From DSWT01 sp036845725 (GTDB lineage Bacteria; Chloroflexota; Anaerolineae; B4-G1; SLSP01), in NCBI GenBank assembly GCA_036845725.1, contig DAIUDK010000007.1, positions 1 to 64,000 of the forward strand: a stretch of DNA of 64,000 nt. Direction: 5' to 3'. Made by a program: the position numbers and the translations under genes. The notes under the pieces were generated by a model. It was not told the origin of the DNA. It searched no databases and saw only the letters and a list, made by a program, of their open reading frames with translations. This document shows positions 1-8,012 of the stretch, in pieces. Positions within the stretch are counted from its first letter, which is position 1, and each line of letters opens with the position of its first letter.

Positions 1-15
1 CCGTTTCAACTTATT

Positions 16-264
16 CTAACCCATTTGTGGTCTAACAAATGGGGGTAAGCTCAGTTCGAAGCGCATCCATTCGACGCCATACGGGCTGCTGCTGAACCCC
101 GAAACGTACATCCCATACTGGGCAATGTATATCTCATCATCACGCGGGATGTCGGTGGGGATGCCGACATGGTGATAGCGCCAGCCCAGTGTGGCGGTCG
201 CCGCCGGGGGTTCATCGTCACGCCGGTATGGGATGGATTGTAGCACTTGTTCAGGATTCGTCAT
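16..264 (-). pseudogene. VOC/glyoxalase-like N-terminal fragment
   Basis: The 82-residue product reads like the first half of a vicinal-oxygen-chelate (glyoxalase/dioxygenase) family protein: a YHHVGIPTD strand with the candidate metal-ligand His, then SPYGVEWMRFE. VOC proteins of this kind usually run to about 150 residues, but a TAG stop comes soon after the MRFE segment, so the second beta-alpha-beta-beta-beta unit is missing. The ATG at 264 is preferred over a TTG at 276 because an upstream GGAGAAAGG is better spaced. It lies immediately downstream of the phosphatase gene on the same strand and is probably co-transcribed. The family call is by recognition of sequence style. Only 15 bases remain beyond the stop, so a frameshift cannot be told from true truncation. 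Confidence 0.5.
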
Positions 265-272
265 GGCGATGG

Positions 273-968
273 TCAACCTTTCTCCGTTGGTTCGAGAAGT
301 CGTGCCCGCACGGTCTCAAGATCAGATCGGTTCAACCCCCCAGTGAGGAGGTAGTTCTCCACATCGAGCGATGCCAGCGTATCGAAAATGACCTCGCGAG
401 TAGAAGTGTGTACACTTTTGAGCAGTTCTTCGCGGTAGGGATCGACACTCATTTCGTAGTCGGTGAGAATATCCTCAGGCGTCACGCCAACGAGCGCCAG
501 CAGCAACAGGGCGATGATGCCGGTACGGTCATATCCGCGGATGCAATGGAAGAGCACGCCGCCGGGTCGAGCCTGCGCGATCGCAGCAATAGCGGCAGCG
601 TGTCGCTCTGGCCAGCGCTGAAGCGCGTCCGTGTAATAGAGCGGCGTCCCCCAAAAATCGGTGGCAGCCCATTTTCGCACGAATTCCCTATCCGTAATGT
701 CTTCTATGGCGACCTGAACTGTGACGAGATCAGTATAAGGCGACATAACGTTTAGCTCGTCTTCTACCATGCCATGAGTACGTAGCGCCACAATTGTGTG
801 GATGCCGTAGGCATACAGCGCTGACCATCCCGCCGCAGTGAGTCTGTCAGGCGTATCCGAACGGATCGCGGCGCCCCAGCGCGTCATGCGACCATCGCGC
901 GTGCGCAATCCACCCAGGTCGCGCGTGTTGTTACATCCATCCCAGGTAAGCTGTCGGTTTCTTGCCAT
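273..968 (-). CDS. Tyrosine/dual-specificity-type protein phosphatase
   Basis: The product is about 231 residues and belongs to the bacterial tyrosine phosphatase family related to lipid/protein phosphatases (Y_phosphatase3 type). The N-terminal NTRDLGGL segment is the family signature. The active-site loop HCIRGYDRTG gives CX5R, with Cys142 as the predicted nucleophile and Arg148 as the phosphate-binding residue. The usual Lys of HCxxGKDRTG is replaced by Tyr, a mild departure. The ATG at 968 is chosen because AGGAAGAGG sits 7 bases upstream; the open frame extends further to 1049 without a better site. The downstream VOC-like fragment follows within 10 bases. The substrate cannot be deduced. 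Confidence 0.8.
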   Translation of the reverse strand: MARNRQLTWDGCNNTRDLGGLRTRDGRMTRWGAAIRSDTPDRLTAAGWSALYAYGIHTIVALRTHGMVEDELNVMSPYTDLVTVQVAIEDITDREFVRKWAATDFWGTPLYYTDALQRWPERHAAAIAAIAQARPGGVLFHCIRGYDRTGIIALLLLALVGVTPEDILTDYEMSVDPYREELLKSVHTSTREVIFDTLASLDVENYLLTGGLNRSDLETVRARLLEPTEKG

Positions 969-1060
969 TTGACTGCCTCTTCCTTTTTCCGTTATAGAAG
1001 TTGGAGGAATATTGTCCATGTGAAAATCCCTTGAGTCAATCAGGTGCACTGTCTATCTGT

Positions 1061-1939
1061 TTAGCGAAATAAAAATGAATGTATCCAATATTGCACACTG
1101 ACTGCCCCATTAGCGAAACCATGCAAAGCCATACTTGAGGATAACAATCGTGAACGCCAAACAAAGAGGCCGAAAATGATGGCATTGATGAAGGTGAGGC
1201 CCAAAAATAACACCGGTTGTGCCGTATCGAGTAAATGAATATGCGCCGCCGTAAATAGAATGGCCTGAATAAGTAAGATCCAACATTCTTTCAAACCAGT
1301 ATGCTTCAGCCCACCCCACAGAAAACCACGAAATAACGGCTCCTCTGCAACTGCCGCATAACCCAACTGGTAAAGTGGCGCAAGCAGAGCCAGTCGACCA
1401 GGATTGGATGGCACGGGATACTCAAGCCACCTAATCATAATGATTCCATACAGAACGAACAAAACCATGCCTGCAATACTGCCAAAGAAAAACCAGAGTA
1501 AGGTTGAACGAGGTTTTATTCTGAGAGCAATTTTGTTGTGAAAAATCAATGCAGTCAGTATTGCAGCAATAACAATGAACGAAAAACTAAGTATTTTGGG
1601 GAAGGCTATCGGATTATCTTGGCTTCCAAACAAAGGTAAAAGAAGGATTGAGAAGGGTTTGAAAAACACAACCATCACGAGGGCTAGTCCGTCTATATGA
1701 TATGCCTCAAGGTTCTCTCTTTCTAACCAAATGAGAAATACTGTCAGTAAATATGTGCCAATTTCATACAGTGGTTCAATCCATGCTGAAGTTACTGGAA
1801 ACAGGTAGTGTATCCAAGACGCCAATGGTATTCGTAAGAGTAGCAAAGTAGAAAGGCTAACCCAAAACACAATTCGATGGTTACTTTTCCTTGCATCAGG
1901 CATTATGACCGCCTCAGTCATTTCAACGGTGCGTTGCAT
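1061..1939 (-). CDS. CPBP-family intramembrane glutamic protease
   Basis: This is a 292-residue polytopic membrane protein with about eight hydrophobic segments. It has the three CPBP (Abi/CAAX-like) motifs: EEPLFR (EExxxR, Glu199-Glu200-Arg204), FTAAH (FxxxH) and a late HGFAN segment. The family cleaves substrates within the membrane; bacterial members are often linked to bacteriocin immunity or protein maturation, but nothing nearby fixes the role here. The ATG at 1939 has a strong AAGGGGGG site 7 bases upstream. Base composition is visibly more AT-rich than the flanking ClC gene, which could indicate a different history. It precedes the phosphatase by about 90 bases on the same strand. Confidence 0.85.
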   Translation of the reverse strand: MQRTVEMTEAVIMPDARKSNHRIVFWVSLSTLLLLRIPLASWIHYLFPVTSAWIEPLYEIGTYLLTVFLIWLERENLEAYHIDGLALVMVVFFKPFSILLLPLFGSQDNPIAFPKILSFSFIVIAAILTALIFHNKIALRIKPRSTLLWFFFGSIAGMVLFVLYGIIMIRWLEYPVPSNPGRLALLAPLYQLGYAAVAEEPLFRGFLWGGLKHTGLKECWILLIQAILFTAAHIHLLDTAQPVLFLGLTFINAIIFGLFVWRSRLLSSSMALHGFANGAVSVQYWIHSFLFR

Positions 1940-1957
1940 ATACCTGCCCCCCTTTCT

Positions 1958-3577
1958 TCATTTCTGTACAATACTCTCTTTTGCATCTGTATTCAATGCC
2001 CGGCATCCGGCGCGCAGACGTTCAATGCCACCGGAAGCCTCCGGCGCGATCATCGCCGTCACGCGCATATGAGCTTCCAGGCGCGTGTTGGCTTTCGGCA
2101 CCCATTCGCGCTTGCCGTCCGCGCACCGCACGAGAATACAGCCGGGCGGTAGCCCCAAGGAACGCACCTCAAGGCCAGCAAAAGGCGCGTGGGCCTGTAT
2201 GGTGAATTCCACTACGGCCGGCTCTTTCAGGAGATGGGAAACCCCTCCGCGCCGCAGGTCGCGTTCCAAAAGCGTCTCGTAAATAGGCAGCTCCTTCAGG
2301 GATTCGGCGACGGCATACGCGCAGAAACAGCTTAGCAACAACGGTAACATCTGCGCATAATTGCCCGTCATTTCGACGATGAGCATAATGCCCGTGAGCG
2401 GCGCGCGCACGATCGCTGTGAAATAGGCGGCCATCCCGACGACGGCGAAAACGGCGGGAATCGGTACAGCGGCGGGCCATACGGCGTGCCCTACATGACC
2501 GACGGCCAGGCCGATCAATGCGCCGAGGACCAGAAGCGGCGCGAAAATGCCACCGGGCGCGCCCGTTCCATAGCTCAACGTTGTGAGCAAAAAGCGGATG
2601 ACAAAGAACAGCGGAACGGCGGCGAGAAGCAAATCGCCCTGCAGCGCTGATTCTGCCAGGGAATGCCCATTCCCGATCAATGACGGGGCAAACCAGCCGA
2701 CCAGCCCAACGATGCCGCCGGTCAGCGCGGTGGCCGGTACCATGAGGCGTGCCGGCAAGTGCGCGAACGCTTCAATGCCGACGAGTAGAGCGCGATTGAA
2801 CAGCACCCCTAACACCCCCGCGACGATGCCTAATAGCGCAAATAGAGGCAGGGAAGTCAGCGGAGGTATAGGATAACCTGGGACGGCAAAAACGGGGAAC
2901 TGGCCCGTTCCAATCCGCGCGATGATGTCTGCGACTACGGCGGCGACAAAAGCGGCGCCAAACACGATGGGCTGGAAATCGCGCCGTACTTCCTCGAGCA
3001 CAAAGATCAGGCCTGACAAGGGGGCATTGAATGCGGCGGCCAGCCCCGCGCCCGCGCCAGCCGAGATCAACGTCAGCCGTTCCCGCTCTGAGACCTTGAG
3101 CCACCGCGCGACCGCATCCCCGACCGCGCCACTCATTTGTACGGTCGGGCCTTCGCGTCCCAAAGCCAGGCCACTGCCAATGGCGACGATCCCGCCGAAA
3201 AACTTCACCGGCAGTACACGCCGCCATTCCAGATTGCGGAAGCGCTGCAAGACGGCTTCCAAATGGGGGATGCCGCTGCCGCTGGCTTCGGGGGCATAAC
3301 GGCGCGTAGCGGCAACCGAGAGTGTTGCGCCGAGCAACGTCAACACCAGCGGGAAAATCCACCCCCATGCTGGCCTGCCGCGCGCCCAGGAAATCAGGCC
3401 ATTTCTGGCGATATCGGCGCTGGTCAATGCGACGCGGAAAAGCAGGGCGGTGATACCAGCGCATGCACCCACCAGCGCCGCACGCGGGAAAATCAACCGC
3501 CGCTGCTGTCTGACATCGAGGTATTCTTGAATTTCAGAGGACATCGTTTCGTTTCCGCCGCCTTGAACCATACCCAA
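1958..3577 (-). CDS. ClC-family chloride channel or H+/Cl- antiporter
   Basis: The product is about 539 residues. It shows the ClC selectivity-filter motifs in order: GSGIPHLE, GREGPTVQ with the gating glutamate at about residue 142, and GAPGGIFAPLL. Roughly ten to twelve membrane helices are visible, followed by a soluble C-terminal segment of about 90 residues that resembles a TrkA-C-like regulatory domain rather than CBS domains. Retention of the gating Glu is compatible with either antiport or channel activity. The start is ambiguous: a TTG at 3577 has GGAAGGA 8 bases upstream, while ATGs at 3571 and 3544 are also in frame. It ends 19 bases before the CPBP gene. Confidence 0.9.
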   Translation of the reverse strand: MGMVQGGGNETMSSEIQEYLDVRQQRRLIFPRAALVGACAGITALLFRVALTSADIARNGLISWARGRPAWGWIFPLVLTLLGATLSVAATRRYAPEASGSGIPHLEAVLQRFRNLEWRRVLPVKFFGGIVAIGSGLALGREGPTVQMSGAVGDAVARWLKVSERERLTLISAGAGAGLAAAFNAPLSGLIFVLEEVRRDFQPIVFGAAFVAAVVADIIARIGTGQFPVFAVPGYPIPPLTSLPLFALLGIVAGVLGVLFNRALLVGIEAFAHLPARLMVPATALTGGIVGLVGWFAPSLIGNGHSLAESALQGDLLLAAVPLFFVIRFLLTTLSYGTGAPGGIFAPLLVLGALIGLAVGHVGHAVWPAAVPIPAVFAVVGMAAYFTAIVRAPLTGIMLIVEMTGNYAQMLPLLLSCFCAYAVAESLKELPIYETLLERDLRRGGVSHLLKEPAVVEFTIQAHAPFAGLEVRSLGLPPGCILVRCADGKREWVPKANTRLEAHMRVTAMIAPEASGGIERLRAGCRALNTDAKESIVQK

Positions 3578-3623
3578 TGCTTCGATCCTTCCAGTTGAGT
3601 TGTCTATTCTCTACCATTTCACC

Positions 3624-3836
3624 TTACGAATTATTATGGCTCCCTGGGGTTGCCCCATTTGGGGTGGGTGTTGCCGTCTGCGTAGGGATGGATGTCGAAG
3701 TGGACGTTGGTATGAGCGTTGCCGGCGCTGTTGAGGGCACAGACGTTGTCATTGAGGAGGTCGCTTGTCCATTGCATCCAACGATAACGAGTGTCATAAA
3801 AATCGTGGATAACACGATTCGTCCACAGTTTGACAT
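3624..3836 (-). CDS. Small Thr/Pro-rich lipoprotein
   Basis: This is a 70-residue product with an N-terminal hydrophobic signal ending in a lipobox-like LVIVGC. A low-complexity tail of Thr, Ser and Pro follows (repeats of the TSTSIPTQT kind). It would be exported, lipidated at the Cys and left as a short surface tether. No family is recognisable. The ATG at 3836 is preferred over 3857 because a GGTGGGAAGA purine tract precedes it. Its shortness and low complexity mean it could be a remnant of a larger lipoprotein. Confidence 0.5.
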   Translation of the reverse strand: MSNCGRIVLSTIFMTLVIVGCNGQATSSMTTSVPSTAPATLIPTSTSTSIPTQTATPTPNGATPGSHNNS

Positions 3837-3959
3837 GTCTCTTCCCACCTTTCCCATTGATTGATGAAAGTGACTCGTTTCAGCGGGGCAAGCTTTCTAC
3901 AGAGCAAAGCACAGTGTCTTTGAACGTTGATTTCAGTCACATAATGAAGCAGTCGATAG

Positions 3960-3996
3960 AAAAAAGAGAATTCCCCGACCATGAGGGTCGGGGAAT
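3960..3996 (-). terminator. Rho-independent terminator of the DUF5679-type gene
   Basis: A perfect 10-bp stem (3971-3980 with 3986-3995, TTCCCCGACC) closes a 5-base loop. On the minus strand it is followed by a TTCTCTTTTTT tract. It lies 19 bases beyond the stop of the small zinc-ribbon gene. Confidence 0.9.
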
Positions 3997-4013
3997 CGGG
4001 TGGAGCACTGGGC

Positions 4014-4172
4014 TTACTTCCCTTTCTCTTTCGGCAAGAAGCGCGTCACCTTCGTCCCACACTTCGGGCAGATACCCTGGGCCATTTGCCGGCCGTTGGC
4101 TGTCTCGTTGACGACGCCGTCCTTAATGTTCTGCTTCTCGCGACACTTAACGCAATACCCTTCGAATTCCAT
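4014..4172 (-). CDS. 52-residue zinc-ribbon protein, DUF5679 type
   Basis: This short gene encodes 52 residues with two Cys pairs: YCVKCR near the N-terminus and ICPKCG in the C-terminal half, linked by an Asn-Gly-Arg segment. The pattern matches the DUF5679 zinc-ribbon family, found as tiny stand-alone proteins and as tails of larger proteins; the function is not established. The start is secure: AAGGAGG lies 6 bases before ATG 4172. The gene has its own predicted promoter (4242-4269) and a strong terminator, so it is a monocistronic, probably well-expressed unit. The C-terminus is Lys-rich (KEKGK), compatible with nucleic-acid or ribosome contact, but that is speculation. Confidence 0.85.
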   Translation of the reverse strand: MEFEGYCVKCREKQNIKDGVVNETANGRQMAQGICPKCGTKVTRFLPKEKGK

Positions 4173-4211
4173 TGGAAACCTCCTTAATCTAGTTTTAATA
4201 TGGATCGTTCA

Positions 4212-4228
4212 GTTCGGGTTTCCCGAAC
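4212..4228 (-). promoter_or_regulatory. Perfect inverted repeat in the leader of the zinc-ribbon gene
   Basis: GTTCGGG and CCCGAAC separated by three T bases form a perfect 7-bp inverted repeat. It sits just downstream of the predicted -10 box, near the transcript 5' end. It could be an operator or a protective 5' hairpin; the sequence does not decide between them. Confidence 0.5.
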
Positions 4229-4241
4229 GTCACTAACGACT

Positions 4242-4269
4242 AGTATAATCTGATTGGTCAGACTGGCAA
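4242..4269 (-). promoter_or_regulatory. Sigma70-type promoter for the zinc-ribbon gene
   Basis: Reading the minus strand, TTGCCA (4264-4269), a 16-base spacer and TATACT (4242-4247) form a good housekeeping promoter about 70 bases upstream of the ATG at 4172. Confidence 0.65.
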
Positions 4270-4381
4270 GTTTTGGCCTGAAACCGCCTTCTACCCAAGC
4301 GGTCGCATTGAAGGTAGAACCGCGCTGTTCGTAGGCCCAACATAGCGTCTGGGTCGTCGTTGGTTAATACCTTGGAGGAAT

Positions 4382-4603
4382 TTAGACTCGCTTGTTGATT
4401 TCCGCCAAGATATCTTCGGCCTTTTCCCTGGTCAGGCCGAATTGTGCTGCTATCGGCAGCGCGAGCAAATTGTTCAATGTCATCCCTTTCGCCATCGCTA
4501 CCATTGGATTGCTGGAGACGCCGGGCAAATATTGATCCAGCACGGCTTTGGCCTGTGGGTTGTCCAAAAGTGTACCGAGTGTCGTATCAAGTGTTAACTC
4601 CAT
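4382..4603 (-). CDS. Small helical protein resembling a glycosidase-tail domain
   Basis: The 73-residue protein begins LTLDTTLGTLLDNPQAKAV and continues with YLPGVSSNP and a helical segment. This pattern resembles a small domain at the C-terminus of some beta-glucosidase-type enzymes (the DxPLGELL...AKAVLEKYLPG style) and, more distantly, DUF1858-like helical domains. Here it stands alone. The start is well supported by AGGAGG 6-7 bases before ATG 4603. The first gene upstream on the same strand encodes the coiled-coil membrane protein, 88 bases away, so the two may be co-transcribed. Function is unknown; the family resemblance is from memory. Confidence 0.7.
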   Translation of the reverse strand: MELTLDTTLGTLLDNPQAKAVLDQYLPGVSSNPMVAMAKGMTLNNLLALPIAAQFGLTREKAEDILAEINKRV

Positions 4604-4691
4604 AATTTACCTCCTGTTTTGTTGTTATTTGATTGATATCGAAATGCCAAACGCTAAAACCATTTTACTATGAGATGTGCAAATTGACAGT

Positions 4692-5558
4692 TCAGTTTTT
4701 GCCTTCCATATGACCTGCTGTGCCGTGATATAACTCCCAACCCTGGCTGAGGATAACAATCTGAGCCACCAGAAGCCAGGCAAAAAACAGGGTCAATGCA
4801 ATCGCTACCCAATTGAGGATGTTCGGCAGGTTGGACTGGATGTTCTTGAGGATCGACGTTACATCACCCATTGAGGATCGAGATTGGGTGACCATCCTTT
4901 CGTACTCGCTCAGACTCGATGAAATCACGCTAACACTACTGGCCATTGTAGTCAGGTTCTCCTGAATCGATTCCAGGTTATCATCGGTGGTGCTGAGATT
5001 GTCCGACATCCCCATAAATGTATCCGGCAGGCTCTCCAGATTCGCGGCCAACTCGCCCAACGAATCCGCCAGAGGGATCTCCGGATTGTAGGATTCCCCC
5101 GTCTGGTTCACAAAATCGCCCACCAGCGGCACTCCACTCAGCATGAACCGAAAAGCATCCAACGACTTGATGGTGCTCTCCAGAACCTGAGCGGCTTCTT
5201 GCGCCGTATACAGCGAAGTGGCGGTGGCTTCCAGTGTAGAGGGCAAGGTGACGGACATAATGGTATCGATCTCGTCAAGTACCGGCTTGGTATCCTTCAC
5301 GGTGATGGCGGTGGTGTTCAGCATCGCTGAAAGGGCATCTACACTTTCGACGGTGGCTCCCAGCGCCTCTGCGGTGGTCTCCATAACACTTTGACTGGTG
5401 ATGACGCTTTTGTCGAGTGTGTCGATGGTAGCACTCGCATAGCCGGTCACGGTGGGTTTCACCATCCATACCATGGCCAGTCCAGCCAGACTGAGCAGCA
5501 GGCCCAATATCCCGGCAATCATCACTAACACTCCAAGAAGACGTCGTATCATTTTCAT
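4692..5558 (-). CDS. Membrane-anchored coiled-coil protein, two TM segments
   Basis: The 288-residue product has a TM helix at about residues 8-32 and a second near residues 245-270. Between them is a long extracytoplasmic region rich in Thr, Ser, Leu and Glu with heptad-like spacing (repeats of the ESTIKSLDA and DNLESIQENL kind). The topology suggests a periplasmic or extracellular coiled coil held by both ends, as in membrane scaffold or PspA-like helper proteins, but no family is recognised. The ATG at 5558 has GGAGGG immediately upstream. An upstream region of about 150 bases to the divergent thrS leader separates it from the next gene. Confidence 0.75.
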   Translation of the reverse strand: MKMIRRLLGVLVMIAGILGLLLSLAGLAMVWMVKPTVTGYASATIDTLDKSVITSQSVMETTAEALGATVESVDALSAMLNTTAITVKDTKPVLDEIDTIMSVTLPSTLEATATSLYTAQEAAQVLESTIKSLDAFRFMLSGVPLVGDFVNQTGESYNPEIPLADSLGELAANLESLPDTFMGMSDNLSTTDDNLESIQENLTTMASSVSVISSSLSEYERMVTQSRSSMGDVTSILKNIQSNLPNILNWVAIALTLFFAWLLVAQIVILSQGWELYHGTAGHMEGKN

Positions 5559-5707
5559 AGTCCCTCCATAATTATCGCGAATAGGCTTAAGATGCTATCC
5601 GAAAATAGTGCCGGCGAGCGTTTCCAGTACGTCAGCGGCGAATTCTTGGATAGGTTCTGAAGGAAAAGTCGCCTCGATTTGGAATATACTCTGGAATTAT
5701 AGTTGAT

Positions 5708-5736
5708 TTGCAGATTTCGGGAAACAGGATTATAAT
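5708..5736 (+). promoter_or_regulatory. Predicted promoter of the thrS T-box transcript
   Basis: TTGCAG (5708-5713), a 17-base spacer and a consensus TATAAT (5731-5736) lie about 25 bases upstream of the first T-box stem. The position is right for a transcript starting near 5743. The 150 bases before this (5559-5707) hold nothing else that I recognise. Confidence 0.6.
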
Positions 5737-5761
5737 GGCAACATAGTCGCAAAAGCGTTGA

Positions 5762-6020
5762 GCGGGACGAGTATCCGGCGGACAGCGCCAGAGAATGGAG
5801 GTCACCGACTGAGAGCCTCCTCCGTGGAATCGGCAGTAAGATTCCCAAACCCGGTGAAAACCCCCCGCGAGCGAGGTCTGGAAAGGGGTGCTAGGATAGC
5901 GTTCATAAGTAAAGACCTCCGGGTAAGCCCGTTATAGCCGTCAAAGTGCCGGTCGCGCAGCGATCGGAACTTGGGTGGAACCACGCAGCGCCCCGCGTCC
6001 CAAGAGACACGGGGCGTTTT
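5762..6020 (+). promoter_or_regulatory. T-box riboswitch controlling thrS (threonine specifier ACC)
   Basis: The leader has the T-box architecture. Stem I closes with GCGGG (5762-5766) against CCCGC (5864-5868) and CCGG (5775-5778) against CCGG (5851-5854). Between these is a specifier loop with a GAGTA-type 5' side and TGAAAACCC on the 3' side, placing the triplet ACC (5860-5862, a Thr codon) in the specifier position. Downstream is the conserved T-box TGGGTGGAACCACG (5972-5985), which would pair with uncharged tRNA CCA ends. It is followed by a competing terminator hairpin (5989-5999 with 6006-6016) and TTTT (6017-6020). Uncharged tRNA-Thr is expected to favour antitermination and thrS expression. 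The specifier choice agrees with the downstream gene. Confidence 0.9.
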
Positions 6021-6041
6021 CTATTCTCAAGGAGGTGTCAA

Positions 6042-7835
6042 ATGAATGCAATGAGTTCCGAACCGTATCACGAGAGTCAATTGTACCGGATCCGGCACTC
6101 CACCGCGCACTTAATGGCGGCGGCGGTGCTGGAAATGTTCCCGGAAGGGAAAGTCGCTATCGGCCCGCCCATCGAGAACGGCTTCTATTACGACTTCGAT
6201 CTGCCGCGCGCGCTCACACCGGAAGATTTGGAGAAGCTCGAGTCGCGCATGCGGGCCTTGATCGCTTCGCGCTGTGACTTCGTCTACCAGGAGATCACCC
6301 CGGAGGAGGGCCAGGCGCTCTTCGCCGACCAGCCCTACAAGCTGGAATTGATTGACGGCATCCTCTCCGGCGGCGTGGACGAGGACGGCAACCCGGTGAG
6401 CGAAGCGCCCGCGCTCTCGATCTATAAGAGCGGCATCTTCACCGACCTGTGTCGCGGGCCGCACGTGCAGAACTCGCGGGAGATCAACCCGCAGGCTGTC
6501 AAGCTGCTCAACGTCGCCGGGGCATACTGGCGCGGCGACGAGAAGCGCCCGATGCTGCAACGCATCTACGGGACGGCGTTCGAGTCGCCCAAGGCGCTCA
6601 AGGAGCACATGGACTGGCTCGAAGAGGTGAAGAAGCGTGACCACCGGCGGCTGATCCGTGAACTCGACCTGGTTTCCTTCCACGAGGAAGCCGGGCCAGG
6701 GCTGGCGTACTGGCACCCGCGCGGCGCGATGATGCGCAAGATCATCGAGGACTTCTGGCGGGATCGACATCTCGAGGGCGGTTACGACTTCGTTTGTACG
6801 CCGCACATCGGCAAGGCGTGGCTGTGGGAAACGTCGGGCCACCTGGATTTCTACAAAGAGAGCATGTACTCGCCGATGGACGTGGACGGGCAGGACTACT
6901 ACATCAAGCCGATGAACTGCCCCTTCCACATCCTGATCTACAAGACGAGCCTGCGCTCGTACCGCGAACTGCCGCTGCGCTGGGCGGAACTCGGCACGGT
7001 CTACCGCTACGAGAAGAGCGGTGTGCTCCACGGGCTGATGCGCGTGCGCGGCTTCACGCAAGATGACGCGCACATCATTTGCACGCCGGAGCAGATCGAA
7101 GGCGAGGCGTTGCGCGTGCTGCGTTTCTCGCTGGCCTTGCTGCGCGCCTTTGGGTTTGAGCAAATCGAGGCCTATCTCTCGACGCGCCCGGAGAAGGCCG
7201 TGGGTGAACCGGCGCGCTGGGAACAGGCGCAGGAATCACTGCTGCGCGCCATCAACGCCGAGGGCTTGGTTTACGAGGTTGATGAAGGCGGCGGCGCATT
7301 CTACGGCCCGAAGATCGACCTCAAGATCAAGGACGCGCTGGGCCGCGAATGGCAGTTGACGACGATCCAGTTCGACTTCAACGAGCCGGAGCGCTTCGAT
7401 ATGACCTACGTGGGCGAGGACGGCAACGAACACCGGCCCTACATGGTCCACCGGGCATTGTTGGGGTCCATCGAGCGCTTCTTCGGCATCCTGGTGGAGC
7501 ACTACGCGGGCGCGTTCCCGGTGTGGCTCGCGCCGGAGCAGGCGCGCGTCATCCCCATCGCCGACCGGCACATCGAGTATGCCAAACAGGTAGAGGACGC
7601 GCTGCGCCAGGCCCACCTGCGCGTGAGCACGGATGTCTCCTCCTCGCGGATGAACGCCAAGATCCGCGAGGCGCAGATGCAGAAAGTGCCGTACATGTTG
7701 GTTATCGGGGATAAAGAAGTCGAGGCGGGCGCGGTCGCCGTGCGGCTGCGCAGCGGCAACGACCTGGGCGCGCTTCCGGTGGCCGAGTTCATCGCGCACG
7801 CGGAGAAGGCCATCGCCGAGCACGTGCTGGAATAA
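6042..7835 (+). CDS. thrS: Threonyl-tRNA synthetase lacking the TGS domain
   Basis: This class II synthetase of 597 residues charges tRNA-Thr. The N-terminus goes straight into the editing (N2) domain, with HSTAH (His19, His23) and LCRGPH. The usual N-terminal TGS domain of about 60 residues is absent. The catalytic core follows: the zinc ligand Cys293 in MNCPFH, motif 2 around RYEKSGVLHGLMRVRGFTQD, and motif 3 in HRALLGSIERF. A C-terminal anticodon-binding domain runs from about residue 500. The ATG at 6042 has AAGGAGG 6 bases upstream; the open frame upstream of it is the T-box leader, not coding. Expression should respond to tRNA-Thr charging through the T-box. Confidence 0.96.
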   Translation: MNAMSSEPYHESQLYRIRHSTAHLMAAAVLEMFPEGKVAIGPPIENGFYYDFDLPRALTPEDLEKLESRMRALIASRCDFVYQEITPEEGQALFADQPYKLELIDGILSGGVDEDGNPVSEAPALSIYKSGIFTDLCRGPHVQNSREINPQAVKLLNVAGAYWRGDEKRPMLQRIYGTAFESPKALKEHMDWLEEVKKRDHRRLIRELDLVSFHEEAGPGLAYWHPRGAMMRKIIEDFWRDRHLEGGYDFVCTPHIGKAWLWETSGHLDFYKESMYSPMDVDGQDYYIKPMNCPFHILIYKTSLRSYRELPLRWAELGTVYRYEKSGVLHGLMRVRGFTQDDAHIICTPEQIEGEALRVLRFSLALLRAFGFEQIEAYLSTRPEKAVGEPARWEQAQESLLRAINAEGLVYEVDEGGGAFYGPKIDLKIKDALGREWQLTTIQFDFNEPERFDMTYVGEDGNEHRPYMVHRALLGSIERFFGILVEHYAGAFPVWLAPEQARVIPIADRHIEYAKQVEDALRQAHLRVSTDVSSSRMNAKIREAQMQKVPYMLVIGDKEVEAGAVAVRLRSGNDLGALPVAEFIAHAEKAIAEHVLE

Positions 7836-7854
7836 AGGAAGTCACACCATGATG

Positions 7855-7891
7855 AACCCCCCTTCTGAGAACGACTTGGAAGGGGGGTTTT
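7855..7891 (+). terminator. Rho-independent terminator after thrS
   Basis: An 11-bp perfect stem (AACCCCCCTTC, 7855-7865, with 7879-7889) is followed by TTTTGT, 20 bases past the thrS stop. Confidence 0.9.
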
Positions 7892-7941
7892 GTAATGCTA
7901 TCCTCTCTTCCGTTCTTCTTCGTTTCATCCGTTGAGATGAT

Positions 7942-7969
7942 TTGCTTCGCAATCTAACAGACCTATAAT
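7942..7969 (+). promoter_or_regulatory. Predicted promoter of the M28 peptidase gene
   Basis: TTGCTT (7942-7947), a 16-base spacer and TATAAT (7964-7969) lie 44 bases upstream of the ATG at 8013. The same -35 and spacing are found before the histidine kinase gene. Confidence 0.6.
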
Positions 7970-8012
7970 CGTAGCTATCCAATACCCAAAGTGCTCATTG
8001 AAAGGATAATCT

